Origin: Tomocerus qinae
Lineage: Eukaryota; Arthropoda; Collembola; Entomobryomorpha; Tomoceridae
Length of the DNA stretch: 64,000 bases
Assembly (NCBI GenBank): GCA_020055645.1
Contig: CM034546.1
Coordinates: 42,842,001-42,906,000 of the forward strand
Direction of reading: 5' to 3'
The notes beneath the pieces were generated by a model. It worked only from the letters and a program-made list of their open reading frames with translations, made no database searches and was not told the origin of the DNA. Below, piece after piece: positions 33,679 to 46,594 of the stretch; the first letter of the stretch is position 1, and each line of letters opens with the position of its first letter. Position numbers and translations under genes: made by a program.

Positions 33679-34815
33679 CCGTATTAATCGAATTAATTCT
33701 CCGTATTGAAATAGTGCTCCCCCGGGTAACTATTTCGATTTTTTTCGTTTTCAAGAGCAAAATAATAGCCTTTGAAATATAATTCTCCGTATCGAAATAA
33801 TTCACCATCCCAATCTAAGTGTCAGTAGGTACAACAACAAATCACCCAATATATATCCAGAAACTGGTCAGCCAATAATTTATAAGGATGACATACGAAC
33901 GACTAAGGAATGACTATAGATCTCACTGAACCCAACGCCATTTCTTCAGAAAAAGACTAATTACAATCAATTGAATTTTTAAACTATTTCAAATTTTTTA
34001 ATTTTCAAAAAGTTATCCCTAGCAAAAGGTGTTGGTTGAAATAACGTCGTGTGTTCGTTATTTAGTTGTAGAATCGTTTTAATAAAAAAAATGACCGTCA
34101 AGCAAACAATATAATATTTGTGAGGCTTGAACGTCTAATTTTGACATTACGATAATCTATCCACAACGCAATATCCATACCGGAAATTTTTGGTTAATTC
34201 TTAACGTTCTAAGGACACTCATCAACTTTACCTTAAATAAACGTCCAGCCAACACTAACTTCTACGTTAATTTGACCAAAATAAGGATTTGTAGGTGAAT
34301 TAGAACCCCTTACACTGACTGTGGCTGATTAGCCGAGTTGAACTGATGGGAGGTGGACTGGTCAAGGCTTTCAACCCTAGTCATAAGTTAACTTTTCATC
34401 TTTTTCTCGGATTTTTTTGACTTACCAACCAAAAGTTACGTTAATTATATAATTTTAGGTGGTATTAGTTTTGTTGTACGAAATCTAAATTCGCAGTTAT
34501 TTACGTTCACTTTTAGCCGTAGGGTGGTTAAATTTTGACGATGTCTCCACAACGACAAGTGGGACATTTTTACATGGCCGTTTCGTTACTAGAAACGTTG
34601 TAGCAACATTGTGCACGTCAAATTCGGACGTTAGTACAACTGTATTACAACCAAAATTTCTGCTACTTAAAAAAAATTGACTGTTTGGAAAATAATTCTC
34701 TGTATATCGAAATAATTCACCATCTGGTTAACTATTTCGATTTTCGTCGTTTTCAGGAGCTAAAAAAAGGCCAATGAAACAATAGCAACCCGGAGAATTA
34801 ATTCGATTAATACGG
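33679..34815. mobile_element. TA-flanked TIR element, 1137 bp, copy 2
   Basis: The ends CCGTATTAATCGAATTAATT and AATTAATTCGATTAATACGG are perfect inverted repeats flanked by TA. It is the longer relative of the 28576-29433 element, in the opposite orientation. Both carry subterminal GAAATAGT/ACTATTTC motifs. No transposase frame is present. Confidence 0.88.
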
Positions 34816-35499
34816 TAGTTTGAATACAGATTCACAGAAGCTTATTTATACATCGACTTCTTGTATAGTTTGTCCATGAAAGTCTGAATTTTTCCTGTTA
34901 ATAAGTCACGGAATTACTGAATGTACTCTTTGTGTATATTCTGAGGTAACCTCTTATGAATGGTGCCCCTATAATGGCAATTTCAAACACTACTGAATGG
35001 GCAGAGTACCATGATATGAAAATTTAAGCCTTAAAAATGTCTAATTTATGGCAGATTTTCCGAAAATATATTAATTTCAATTTCATCCGGTATTCTCTTT
35101 ACCATTACTAAAACCAAGGCAACACAAATTGTCTCTTCTTAATTTTCATAACAACTTATCATTTTCATAATGGTCATTTCAATCGCGTTGATAAATAAAA
35201 ACGATAATTAAATATGTAGATATTGTATATACAAGCCATTTAATTAATTTCACTCCTAATGTATATCTTGCTGTCCAGTTTCAATTTAAAAGGCTAAGTA
35301 ATTAAATAAATATCAGTGTATTACTGGTAGTGACACTTAACATACTATACATTAAGCTTTATTTGCTACATTCATGTATAAATTAGAAATTTTGAAATTG
35401 AGATGACTAATACTAATTTTAGGCTTAAGAATTTAAAAAGCAAACAAAGATTGGTTTTCTGCATTTACTGGTGATATTAAGAAGTATAAAAATAAAATC
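34816..35499. other. Intergenic, no gene seen
   Basis: AT-rich, without sustained open frames. It contains the 3' flank of the gene ending at 35500. No repeat was recognised. Confidence 0.5.
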
Positions 35500-36513
35500 C
35501 TAAGTAAATAAAATTCCAACTACAAGTCCAATACCTCCAACAAGAGCACCTACAGGAAGAGAAAAAAATAACGTTCCAAGTCCCGTAACTAATGCAATTA
35601 CCATAGTTACAAATCCAAGTAAAAAGCAAGCGTTTACTAAGAAAGGCGCTTTTTCTGTAATTTCGTATGATATGTTGAAAACTCGATTGATATCATCAGG
35701 AAATCTTTCCTATTAACAAAACAAAAACAAATCAATATTATTATAAATCCATTTAATACTATTTTGTGACAATGCAATTAAAATTAATTATTTTTGATGA
35801 TTGTCTATTTAACAACTACATTTCTAAAACTACAAATTATTGAACAACTGTTGCTATAACGGAATAAAAAAGCTCATTAATATTGTAAGGAATAAATTGT
35901 GGGATGAAATTCAATTATACAATTCGTCTGAAAACTTACCATGCCAGGCTCAAATTCCAACTCAAGTCCACCAGGTGCAGGTGGAATATTCAAAGGTTTG
36001 ACAGGTTTTAGATTAAATTCAAGAGTTTTTGTTTCTGGATAAAATTTCCATGTACCAATAGGTTCTAGTTTAGAACCATTCATATCCACGCCTTGTTCAA
36101 AATTTATTTCTTCAGAATTATTTTTAGTACACACCGTTCCATCTAATCTCAAAATAAGTCCAGTTCCTTCTACTTTTTGTTTCACTGCAAGTTCATCTTC
36201 TTTTATTAATTTGGTAGCTTCTTTGGCATTGATTTCAACTTCATTTTCTATTTCGATGCTGTTAGGATGATTTTTCTAATATGAATTACAGAAACGGAAT
36301 TTCAATGAAATTCAAGACTAATATTATTTAATTGCATCTATTTACATTATGTAATATTGTAGCAATTATTTGCACATAATACAAAATGTATAGAAATAAA
36401 TTAATATTAGTTTTGTTTTAGAAGATAATTTTGTTGCTTACCGTTGTGGTTTTAGCAGCCACAGTGGTAATTAAAAGAATTACACTGTATATACAAAAGT
36501 TGAAATATTTCAT
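35500..36513 (-). CDS. Small secreted or membrane protein, three exons
   Basis: The exons on the minus strand are 36442-36513 (24 codons, all signal peptide), 35940-36275 (112 codons) and 35500-35709 (69 codons plus TAG). All introns are GT-AG and phase 0 and are flanked by GTAAG donors, giving a 205-residue product. The middle exon encodes a polar domain with TVCTKNN, a WKFYPETKTLEF stretch and a PAPGG turn. The last exon ends in a long Gly/Leu/Val-rich hydrophobic tract (about 45 residues, LLGFVTMVIALVTGLG...VGGIGLVVGILF) that could form two membrane helices. I do not recognise a family. Consistent phase and splice sites make the model credible, and nothing suggests decay. The reading frame past 35940 into the intron is open by chance and should not be taken as coding. 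Confidence 0.72.
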
Positions 36514-39102
36514 TTTCACTAAAATATCAATTGATGATAATGTGTAAGGTTGTTTCACTGATAAAAGTGAAAAAATGCTATCAGTTAAATTTTAAGAATG
36601 AAGAACGTAGTAATGCGGCACGAGTGAAACTCGCTTAGTAAATGACAAAATGTTTACAAGCAGACTGGATATATTTATACAGAAGTGAAGTGAACCTAAG
36701 CATTGCTGTAGTAATACGGAATACAGTAAAATATACATAATAGATAACAGTGCTTTCTATTATTGAAGACTGACAAAGGTATTTACTTTCACAAACGGTA
36801 TACACTAACCGTTGTGTATATTTATAGACCAACTTGACTGATAGTGAATACCATATATCCAATAGACTTAGACTATTAAATATCTTGCTGAAAAGGTACT
36901 TAGGTTATTTTCTATACCTTACAAGTTCAAGGTAAGAAATATTGATGATTTAATGCAAAGGTCAATTTATTAATAATTTATTTCTTTGTTTAATTAGTAT
37001 ACCTCTGATGTTTTAACAATGCGTATTTTCATAAGTCGTAAAATTTAAAATATAGTTTTACAAGTTTAACTATGTGAGTATTAAATAAAAATGCAAAGAT
37101 GTGGAGATCTGACATAAAATTTTGTCTTTAGCATTGAAAGTAGCATAATTTCTAAATATCAACAAAATTACAGTTATGATGTATGAATACCTCTTAAGAA
37201 AATTCATCTTTTGTAATATAGCATCCCTGCTAAGACGAACGAAGTAAAAAAAGATTGCAGTAATATCTACGGGTATTTGGCAATTTAAACAATAAATATT
37301 ATGGAAATGTACATATGGAAATGTCAAATGGCTTTTTATTGATATTAAGTGACTTGCTTAATTTTAAGCACTTACAGGTCTTGGATGGACTTCATACCCG
37401 ACGGACTCCACCTATGGGCAGCCACTCGGCTTCCAGCATTTTCCACTAACACCAAGCACGTATCCAATAATTTAGCTGCTTTTGAAATATGTTCCGAGGT
37501 ATTTACTTTCTTGCTTTTCATCCTTTTCAGCTCTGTGGTTAGTGCTTGGTTGTTGCATTTATATGACATTTGGTTACTATGCAATACTATTACTTTTATG
37601 TTCAGTCTGGCCATTTTATTTTTTATTTTTTAATGATTTTGTCATTTTTAGGCTATTTTTGACTCATTTTAGGCATAAAAAGTCAAAATTTTTCTCGCTT
37701 CGCTCGAATATGCATACTTTCTACGGGTGGATGACGTCATTACCCCCTCCGAAATCGACTTCTAAATACGGTACTGGTTCAGGTATTTAGTCAGAAGATG
37801 ATATTTAAATTAGAGGATATATTTAGATGACTTTCCACATGATAATATAATATTAGATGACACTTACCTAATCGACTCCTAGATAATTTTGTAGTTTGTA
37901 GTCCAAAGGCGACAAGCGGCACAAAATGTCATTTCAATCACGTTCTTTTTTAGAAGTTTAAATTTATTATGCATTCCAGACAAAGGATGCAGTAGTGGCC
38001 AGTGGCTACTATTTCTTCCAATAAAAAAAACTCGATTGATTTTATGTTAGACTATTTTTCCCACTGATGTTACTAGAACTAGACTATAATGGCGAATTGA
38101 AATCATACAATAAAACATGGGTAATATTGCAAATACTTTTTCGCCTACAATTATAAAAAATCATCTATTTAAATATTAAAGTAGTAAAAGCTTAAGTTTT
38201 TAAATTGGCATTTTAAACTACTTTCCTTTGTTACGAATTAATATCATTACTATAATATTGGAACTTTTGTTGTCAAAGTTCCTCTGGGAAGGAGTAAGGG
38301 TATGCAACACTGTATGTTGTTGATTCCCGAAGGAAAATTTCTATAAACCGTCCCATAAATATATGATTTATCATACCGTTGATATAACCTAAGTAGTGGT
38401 ATACAATACAAACACAATATGTTAATTGTACTATTTATCTATTTATCTGCAAATATCAGTCAAATATGTTAATAATATCCTCTAGCTCTTATATGTACTA
38501 CTTTATTAACATCATAATAATATTGTACAATAAAAGAATGTTTTTCGTGGATTCCAACAAAAGTTGAATAATAATAATTAAAACCACTATAATTAATAAA
38601 ACGAATGGACAATTTAGTTGAAACTTTCTACAATTATTGTGATTGTTATTATTTAGACATACGTTTAAAATGAAAAATGTAAATATAGCGATGCTTTATT
38701 TATTTGTTAAATTTTTGAAACGTATTTTACATGGAATATAAATTCCTCTGCTTATTATTTTTTTACTATATTCCTGTCATTATAGCCGCTTAGAATATAA
38801 ACGGTTTGAAAATAAAAAAACAAGGAAAATAATGTACATTGGTTTTGGTATCGTAAAAACGTTTGCATTCCTTTTCTGCTTCTTCACCTTCAATCTAGTA
38901 ATACGATACAAAGACGTGCAAATCTAAAACCACATTAGTGCTAATTTACATTCAGATTACCATTCTAAAGTTAGTTTATATCTTGCTATGGCATTTATAG
39001 TACCTAACGTTACAAACTAGAAAGAAAAAGCATTTGACGAAATCTATTGAATAATTCCTTTTTAATCAATTGCCTACTTAATAAGCATTATAAATTCAAA
39101 TA
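36514..39102. other. Intergenic with a dispersed-repeat fragment
   Basis: No gene is supported. A block at about 37350-37500 (reading MDFIPDGLHLWAATRLPAF... on the plus strand) is short and could be transposon debris. At about 37630-37785 lies a dispersed repeat with TTTAGGCATAAAAAGTC and GCTTCGCTCGAATATGC, ending in CCCCCTCCGAAATCGACTTC, then TAAATACGGTACTG. It recurs at 49395-49545. The rest, to 39102, is AT-rich upstream DNA of the Gr gene. Confidence 0.55.
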
Positions 39103-40369
39103 ATGGCTTCTTCTTTCATAACAGAGTGTTTTGACAAATATTTTGAAATGTTCATTCAAAAAAGCTGGCTTTCCATTTTCGAATGGTGTCCAAAAGAAAA
39201 GAAACTAAAAGTTACGTGCAACAAATACAGATTTTATTGGTCCCGATTTAATATTTTTGTCCATTGTGTCATAGATTGTTATACTATAGCGAATCTCTTA
39301 ATACAGATTTTTCTTCCATCTCTCCACGCAGGATATATTATGTTGTTTATACTAACTGCAGTGATTCAGACTACTACGATTTGTTTTTATATAATTATTC
39401 AATACGATAGTAACAACTTGCATCATTATGTTTCTGTTTTGAATCAAATTATTTCAATTGACAAGGTTTACTATGGTAAGCCACGTTTGATTTTTCAATT
39501 AATAATTTTTGAAATAATTTTATTGATAATTATATTTATTTGTAATCTTTTATACAGATAAATATTTAAATGAACAAGAAAGACGTTCAGTTCACGGAGA
39601 AATGAATGTGCATGGATTATTCATCAAAGCAGTGGTTTTCATGGCATTTGTGGTGTCCATTTTCACTGGAATAATATTGCTGACATTTGAGCTTACACCG
39701 ACAGTGCATTTGCTGGAGACGAAATTCTATTTTCTGGATTGTATCGCTATTCGTTTACTTTTAATTCCAGGAGCTATCTACTCTGTTTGTTTTGCTTGGA
39801 CATTTAGCTTAATTTTCTTTGTCATGGCCTACTGTTATTCTGTAGTATTATTTTTTTGGTTACAAATATTAACAGGAAGAGAGCGAATGGCAAAAAAATA
39901 TGTTCGAGTTAAATCATTATTTAAGCAAAACCCACTACAAACGTTTCGGGTGTACAAAGTTTTGAAACTATTGAATATTGATATTAATTATTCTTTTGTA
40001 GCTACACTTTACCCTCTGTTTTTGCTTATTAGCGCTCTGCTTACAGTAATTTGCACATTCTGTTCCATCAAAATGTTTAGAGTGATTCCCATGCCAGGTT
40101 TTATCACTTACCCTTTAATGTCTATTGTTATTTTTAGTGCAGAGTTTGTGTTTTTACCGTCTACTGCTCTTGTACACACTCAGTCTATTATTTTTATTAG
40201 GGAATGGTCAGGACATCAAAACAGACTAACTCGAAAGATAGTAACTAGCTTCCGTCCATTATTCTTTGCTGTGGGTGATTTTTTTCCAATGAAACGATGG
40301 ACCATCATTACATTTTTTGAATCTGTCGCTTTATATACAATCAATATAATGCTTACTGTTAAATTTTAG
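39103..40369 (+). CDS. Gustatory-receptor-like 7-TM chemoreceptor
   Basis: Two exons: 39103-39475 (373 nt) and 39558-40369 (812 nt), joined in phase 1 across an 81-base GT-AG intron, giving about 394 residues, normal for arthropod Grs. The N-terminus is cytoplasmic-looking (YFEMFIQKSWLSIFEWCPKE, KKLKVTCNKYRF). Several hydrophobic helices follow: VIDCYTIANLLIQIF, YIMLFILTAVIQTTTICFYI, AVVFMAFVVSIFTGIILLTF, FYFLDCIAIRLLLIPGAIYSV, SLIFFVMAYCYSVVLFFWLQ, YPLFLLISALLTVICTF and the C-terminal FFESVALYTINIMLTV. The last takes the place of the family TYxxxxxQF helix. A strongly conserved intracellular stretch is LTGRERMAKKYVRVKSLF. Like other Grs it should assemble into ligand-gated cation channels; the ligand is unknown. 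It is the more diverged of the two intact paralogues. A stop in the intron confirms that splicing is needed. Confidence 0.85.
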
Positions 40370-41325
40370 TTGCTAATACAATTAATACATAGTAAATACT
40401 GATATTCAATACTTTCATACTTAAAATAAAAAAATATATTATTATGTACTTTGTTATTTTTCTCCAATGGTATGTAAATAGTATTAATGTATTGTAATTT
40501 ACTAAGTATAGCCTGAATGTAGCTATATAACATTCATAATTATATGTATGCATGAACTCTTTTATTGGCCAATGCATATAGGGAACATATTAAATACAGT
40601 AGTCAATGCCATAAATTCAAGTATATATTTTTGCTATATAGACATGGCATATTATTATTTAGTTTTGGTTATTCTGCCCCGAATTAACCTAAATTTTTTT
40701 TCAACCAATCCTACCTTCTATTAACATTAATTATTAACATATATTTCTTAGGAGCTTGAGTTTATTAACTTTTACATCCCTAGTATCAATAAACTTAAGG
40801 AATCCATTCTAAAATAATCAGTTTGACACAGATGAATCTGGAACCGTAGCATAAGATGCTATTGAGCTCAAATAATATTTAATTTCTAATTTCTAATCAT
40901 CCCCTATAGAAGTATCCTAAGCATTTAATATATTGCCATAATATTCGCCTTAGTTTCCTTATAAATTGAAATTGTATTACTATATATCAAAAGCAATATT
41001 AAGTAAATATACCAATATTAAGTAGGCACATTCAATAACATTCAGTATATGTAATTGTGTTTACTATTATAGAGTTTAAAGTTTAACTAGCACAAGGCGT
41101 GGTTATAATTTTTGTAAACAAGAATGTTGTGCCCGTATCTTAATTACTTATATAATTGAATTTTAAGGTTATTACACGGGCCAGAAATCCACGCCATTGC
41201 CTTATATTCAGAATTCTTTGAATAAACAGTATTGGAACTCTTGTAGCCATAATACGTATTGGCTTTAAAGCATTCTCAAAATATTTCCCAATTTAACTAA
41301 ATACCTTATAAATTCGTACTAAGAA
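40370..41325. other. Spacer between the two intact Gr genes
   Basis: AT-rich, with AATAAA-type signals shortly after the upstream gene. No coding frame or repeat was recognised. Confidence 0.5.
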
Positions 41326-42679
41326 ATGGCCTCCGTTTTTGTCGCCGAAAGTTTGGACAAGTATTTCGAATTATTCATTCAGAAAAGTTGGTTGTCCGTT
41401 TTGGAATGGTGTCCAAAGGAAAAGAAACTAAAAGTCACTTCCAACAAATACAGATTTCACTGGTCTCGTCTAAATCTTTCTGTCCACTGCGTCACAAATT
41501 TTTACACTTTGGCGAATTTATTAATACAGATTTATCAACCGTCTCTACACGTTGGATACATTATGCTTTTCATAGTTACAGCTGTAATACAAACAACGGC
41601 GATAGCTTTCCACTTCATTATTCAGCATGACAAGAAAAATCTCCTGCATTTTATTTCTGTTTTGAACCAAATTATTTCAGTTGACAAGATATACTCTGGT
41701 AAGCAAAAATTATTTTAAATTTACTAATATATAAATGATAAATTGTAAATGGGCACATGAGTTGTAATTTCTGATGGTTTTCTAACTCCAATGTTTACAA
41801 TTACAATACAATACCTAGTGATGGTTAAAAACAAATAGTATTATCAATATTATCATGTTTTGAACAGAAAAATATTTAAGCGGACCAGAGAGGCAAGCAG
41901 CATACGAAGACACAAAAATTTATTCCTATTTAGTAAAAGCAATTATTGTGATGGCATTTGTTGTCTCTATTTTCTCTGGAATAATATTATTTACATTTAA
42001 ATTTACTCCGACGGTGCATTTGCTGGAGACGAAATTCTATTTTCTGGACTGTTTGGCCATTAGGTTAATGTTAATTCCCGGTGCTATCTACGCAGTATGT
42101 TTTGCTTGGGTTCCTGTTTTGTTTTTCACTCTTGTATCATTATGCTACTCTGTAATATTGCTTTTTTGGCTTCAAGTTCTAACTGGAAGAGAGAGAATGG
42201 CAAAGAAATATGTTCGAGTTAAATCATTATTTAGGCAATATCCTCTGCACACATTCCGAGTCTACAAGGTTCTAAAACTAATCAATATTGATATAAATTA
42301 TTCACTAATATCTTCCCTCATGCCTCCTCTTTTGATGGCTGGGGCACTACTCACTATTTTATGTACCTTCTGCACTATAAAAATGTACACTGCGATTCCC
42401 ATGCCTGGCTTCATTACCTACCCCTTAATGGCCAGTTTTGTTATTAGTATGGAGTTGATATTATTACCTTCTACTGCTCTAGTAGACACTACCTCACGTC
42501 TATTTATACATGAATGGAGAGGGAGTCAAAACAGATTAATTCAAAAGATTGTGGCTAGTTTTCGTCCTCTCTGCTTTTCTGTGGGGGAGTTCTTCCCTAT
42601 GCAACGATGGACGGTTCTAACATTTTTTCAAGCTGTCGCTTTATATACAATCAATGTTATGCTCTCTGTTAACTACTAA
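41326..42679 (+). CDS. Gustatory-receptor-like 7-TM chemoreceptor
   Basis: Two exons, 41326-41698 (373 nt) and 41868-42679 (812 nt), joined in phase 1 across a 169-base GT-AG intron, giving 394 residues. Exon lengths are identical to the paralogue at 39103-40369, and the exon 1/2 junction falls at the same codon (the Gly/Glu position after KIYS). Hydrophobic segments, the LTGRERMAKKYVRVKSLF loop and the C-terminal helix FFQAVALYTINVMLSV are intact. The Gr pseudogenes at 6005-7601 and 49612-50181 are much closer to this gene than to the 39103 gene, so this or a lost sister was their source. A likely poly-A signal (AATAAA) lies near 42726. By family it is a ligand-gated channel subunit on chemosensory dendrites. 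Confidence 0.87.
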
Positions 42680-44455
42680 TAATGTCTGTGTAGAATATTT
42701 TATAAAATATAATGTCTGTTTGTAAAATAAAAGTAAATAAATACTGGTTTTAAATTCACGTATAGTTATAAATTAAGTATAATGACGACAACATAAAATA
42801 TTTTAACTGACTGCAAATAAACTACGTTCGTATACATAACTAAGGAACCTTATGTAGAAAACTTCTTCATACAACAATTTGCTATTAGTCATTGTAAATA
42901 TGGAATGTATACATAAAAATTGATATACTAGTTTTAAAAGTCACAAATATAGTGCACAAATAACTTGTATTCATATCAAATTACTGTAGAATTAACTTTA
43001 AATATGTGGCTCTTTTGACTAAGAAACAATAAAGTTCAATATAATGCTATTTAATACTTTACTTAAATCTAAAAGCAGGCATCATTCGTATGTTCTAGTT
43101 CTAGTATAGTGGACATACATGATAATATCATAATATTATGTAATATAAAATATACTATGTGATGAGTTTTCGTGTTTAAATTTGTTTTCCTAAAGTTTGC
43201 TGTGCTGTTAGACATCATCCATAAAGTAGCTCAACCCTTTGCGTGTGATTTTTGTGTGCACAATAACACCGTGAATGCCAAAATGGTAAGGTACTCTAAT
43301 TTTATAATTATTATTTAGTCTGCTGGGTCCACCAAGGCAAGATCAGACGATAGTTAGCCAGCTGTAATGCTAATTAATACAATCAAACGGTATTTTGTCC
43401 AAAATAAATCAATTTTTGTAGCTATGCATTTTTTAATTAAAAGTAACCTATGTTGGTAGGCTGATTTAAAAATTGTTATAATGTATTACTGCATTGTGAT
43501 TGGATAAATGTTTTGTCGTACGTTGAGTGATGTTGCGCGCTGGAAGGACCTCAGAGAAAACCTGAAAACAATGTTCATTCATTCAATACGCGCATACACA
43601 TTTTAACAAAAAACCTCAATTTCCATGGTTTAGTTTAGACAGTTGGATAGAGACATACATAATATTATGCAACATAACACGAAAAAATAATTTTATGCAT
43701 AGTAATTAATCCACTACTTTATCAGTTATATTTAAGCAATTTTTTTAAAAAAAAACTGCATAATTTTAATCTCCTATTTGCATTCTAACCGTTTCATGCA
43801 AGTTTAAAGATAAATCAGGGTAGCCCAAGGTCGCAGTTACATAAATTTATTTTCCCTGTTCCTTTTCTCATTCGAACAATTTTCCCATTTCTCTTCCTAT
43901 TATTACAATGTGTTGAAATACGGTTGACCAAATCAGAGATCAACTAGACGACTAACAACCGAAAGAAATTATTTTCGAAACATTCTAAAGAGATTTGAAG
44001 TACTTCCTGACGGAAATAAGCATCTAGAAGTGGAAGGTTTATTTTGACGTTGTTGATATGATTTATTTGAAAATTGATGAATGAGATAATAAAATGTCTC
44101 TTTGTCTCATGTAGTTAATTACATTTGAAGCTTTTAATTATCTAAATATTATTATTTTGATACTTAACCAAAAATGATTTAAAAAATTTCTAATTTGCAT
44201 TTCAAATGGGCTCAAAAAATAAATACGGTTCAGGGAGCTAATTTTTGGGTCTGTTTCTTGAAATATTTTTCTCTACATTGACATTGAATTTCTAAAACCG
44301 TCGAACTGCAACTATTGCAAGCATGTAGAGCCGCTTATGAGTAATAATCAATGAGGAAACCGATTAATAGCAATAAATGGGAAATATTCTGAATTTCATG
44401 GCAAGACTTTATAATTTGAGGTTAACAGTTATAGTTGACTGTATCCTATAAACAT
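42680..44455. other. Intergenic, no gene seen
   Basis: AT-rich with short open frames only. No transposon ends or tandem repeats were found. A segment at about 43200-43300 ending in AAAATGGTAAGG resembles a 5' exon with a splice donor, but I could not link it to downstream coding sequence. Confidence 0.45.
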
Positions 44456-45061
44456 GACATGGGTAGGACTTGCTCTTCTTCTATTTCCAAAGACAAAAGT
44501 CTTACTCGTTGTATTATAATGCTATATTAAATTATTATTCTCTTTCCATGCTTAGTGAATTCAACCGAATCCACCTTGACCTTTTCAAAATTTGCGTTTG
44601 TAGGAATGTTAGTACGGGTTTTGATTCCTATAGGACAGTTATTAAAACCTATCCTTGCCTAAGCTATCAGCTTTTAAATATATAATGGAAAGCGATTTAA
44701 TTTAAAGTTAAGACTTTTGATTTGTTTCCTATAATTGTTTTTGTCTTAAATGGCAATTTATACTCTCTGCGCATTAGACTGCAATTTATTCGGTCGTTGA
44801 ATTCCAAGAAAGCAAGAAATATTGTTATTGGACTCAGCTAAACTTGAGACATTATTTCAGAATCCTAAAATTCTGGTGCTTAGTCTTTATCAATAGGCCA
44901 TTTTTCAAAATTTATTGAAATAGCTGTTCATGGAAAATTGAGTATCTGAAAAGAATTTAATTCAATATTTCCTATAAATAGTAGTTAACAGGTCATCAAT
45001 TTGCTCATAATCTACGATTGCTCCCAATTGCAAATAATTTCACGGGCACAACAATTTGACA
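44456..45061 (+). promoter_or_regulatory. Upstream region of Gr-like gene, present twice
   Basis: About 600 bp immediately before the start codon at 45062. It recurs at 46595-48170, where a Helitron interrupts it. Shared landmarks are CTTGCTCTTCTTCTATTTCC, AAGCTATCAGCTTTTAAATA and CATAATCTACGATTGCT. The second copy carries no gene after it. The region probably contains the promoter, but no core element is certain. Confidence 0.6.
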
Positions 45062-46428
45062 ATGGTAACAGCCATTTCGAAAGCAATATTTTCGTGGTAT
45101 GTGAAGTGGGGAAATTTCTGCGGAGGTGTGCCTTATCATTGGAATTCAAATTGTCCTGAAAAATATTTAGAGTGGTCTACAAGGAAATGGGTCAAGTTGA
45201 AATGGTATCTTTTTGTGCTGTATACACACATTTATTGGTTTTATCTACTGACCAGAGGTATATACGAGACATTTCATGGTGACACCATTTCTGTTTATGC
45301 GAGTTACGTCGGAGTTTTAGCAGCGTCCGTTGCGGTGATTATTATCCACATAACAATATTCAAAAGGAATACAATGAAAACACTACTAAACGTCACCTTT
45401 AGGACACTCTCTCAATTGCGAAGTAAGTTAAAATGTTACTAATAATAAAAGAAATGGTAATTGTAACACTATATTATTATGAAATGTAAACTGACAACTA
45501 ATGTTATGATTTGTTTAACGTAATATTATTGTTTTTTATTAGAAAAATATTTTAAAAAGAAATATCGAAACAGGATTGACGCAGTAGATGTATCACTCTT
45601 GCTTGGGTTCCTAGTTGCCGTCACTTATCCAATCGTATTTGGATGTGGAATATTCATAATTCCATTCAATTCAATATTCATAACTTCACTACTTGACCCC
45701 GACGATTTCAGCTACTTCTACTTCACGCTTTTGGCGTCGCTCCATATATGGTTTACATTTTGTGTATTCGGATTGGGACTGTTTCATGTAGCGGTTGCGC
45801 TTCTTTGTTGTCCAAATTTCAAAGTTTTCTTTGAGGAATTGAGGTAATTTTAAATTAAGCAACAACAATGAATTTACTTAGTTGACCTACACTGACAAAA
45901 TAATAATAAACTTTTTACTACCATTGTAGTTTTGGCAGAAAAATCTACAAAACGGAAGATGCATTTAGAGATTCGAGAAACATACCCAGAGTCTATCGAT
46001 TATTGCAGCTAATCGTCATCGATGCCAACAGCGTCTATAATTTTTTCTTTTTCGCATCCAACTTTTTATTCAAGAGACAACTCTACTTGGCTAACTATTT
46101 ACTCATCCTGCACCATTCTGAGATGGATACTGCTATGTTTGTACTGTTTTTGTTATGGGCTATCTTAATGTCTATTGCCTGGTTGATGGTACTCTTCACG
46201 ACTTCTATGGTATTTGAATCGTCACTCTTATGTATCCAATCTTGGAAATTTAGATCAGTTCTATATCGTTCCAATGACGAAAATGTCATTTTCAAGAAAT
46301 TTGTTAAATCTTCTCCACCATGTAAATTTTGTGTCGGCCGATTTGCAATTATAAGGAGAAACAAACTAATCAAATATTTATATTCTATTAGTTTAGGTAC
46401 AATGCAGGCAATTTTAACATTCGGTTAA
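45062..46428 (+). CDS. Gustatory-receptor-like gene, three exons
   Basis: The exons are 45062-45422, 45543-45843 and 45930-46428, joined in phases 1 and 2 by short GT-AG introns (120 and 86 bases), giving about 386 residues. An alternative acceptor at 45938 would remove three codons without changing the frame. The product has a WNSNCPEKYLEWSTRKWVKL cytoplasmic start, then hydrophobic helices (YLFVLYTHIYWFYLLTRGIY, YVGVLAASVAVIIIHITIF, LLLGFLVAVTYPIVFGCGIF, SLHIWFTFCVFGLGLFHVAV, FVLFLLWAILMSIAWLMVLF). It ends in a KYLYSISLGTMQAILTF helix in the usual Gr C-terminal position. Sequence similarity to the two-exon Grs nearby is low, so it belongs to another Gr subfamily. The splice model keeps all frames open, and I see no lesion. 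Confidence 0.75.
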
Positions 46429-46594
46429 ATTATGTATTAAGTATGCATGTGTATGGATTTATTTTACAATAGTAGTACCTCAATGCATGAAATAGTGCTT
46501 AAATATCGAAGTGCAGTACTCAAAACGTCTTGACCGAACCAATATATAAGTATAATATAAGTATAAATATAATATATGTTTAAGTCAAACTATT

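Noticed and set aside
28576..34815. True composite transposon carrying the IR gene
   Set aside because: Each TIR element has its own TA-flanked ends, and the duplicated IR locus at 2876-4330 was copied without them. I keep the arrangement only as an observation.
36635..36862. 75-codon minus-strand frame upstream of the small secreted gene
   Set aside because: AT-rich composition, no signal peptide or domain, and it lies in the promoter region of the three-exon gene.
37349..37790. Plus-strand frames around MDFIPDGLHLWAATRLPAF
   Set aside because: The frames end in a dispersed repeat also present at 49395-49545, with no start context, splice partner or family match. It is probably transposon debris.
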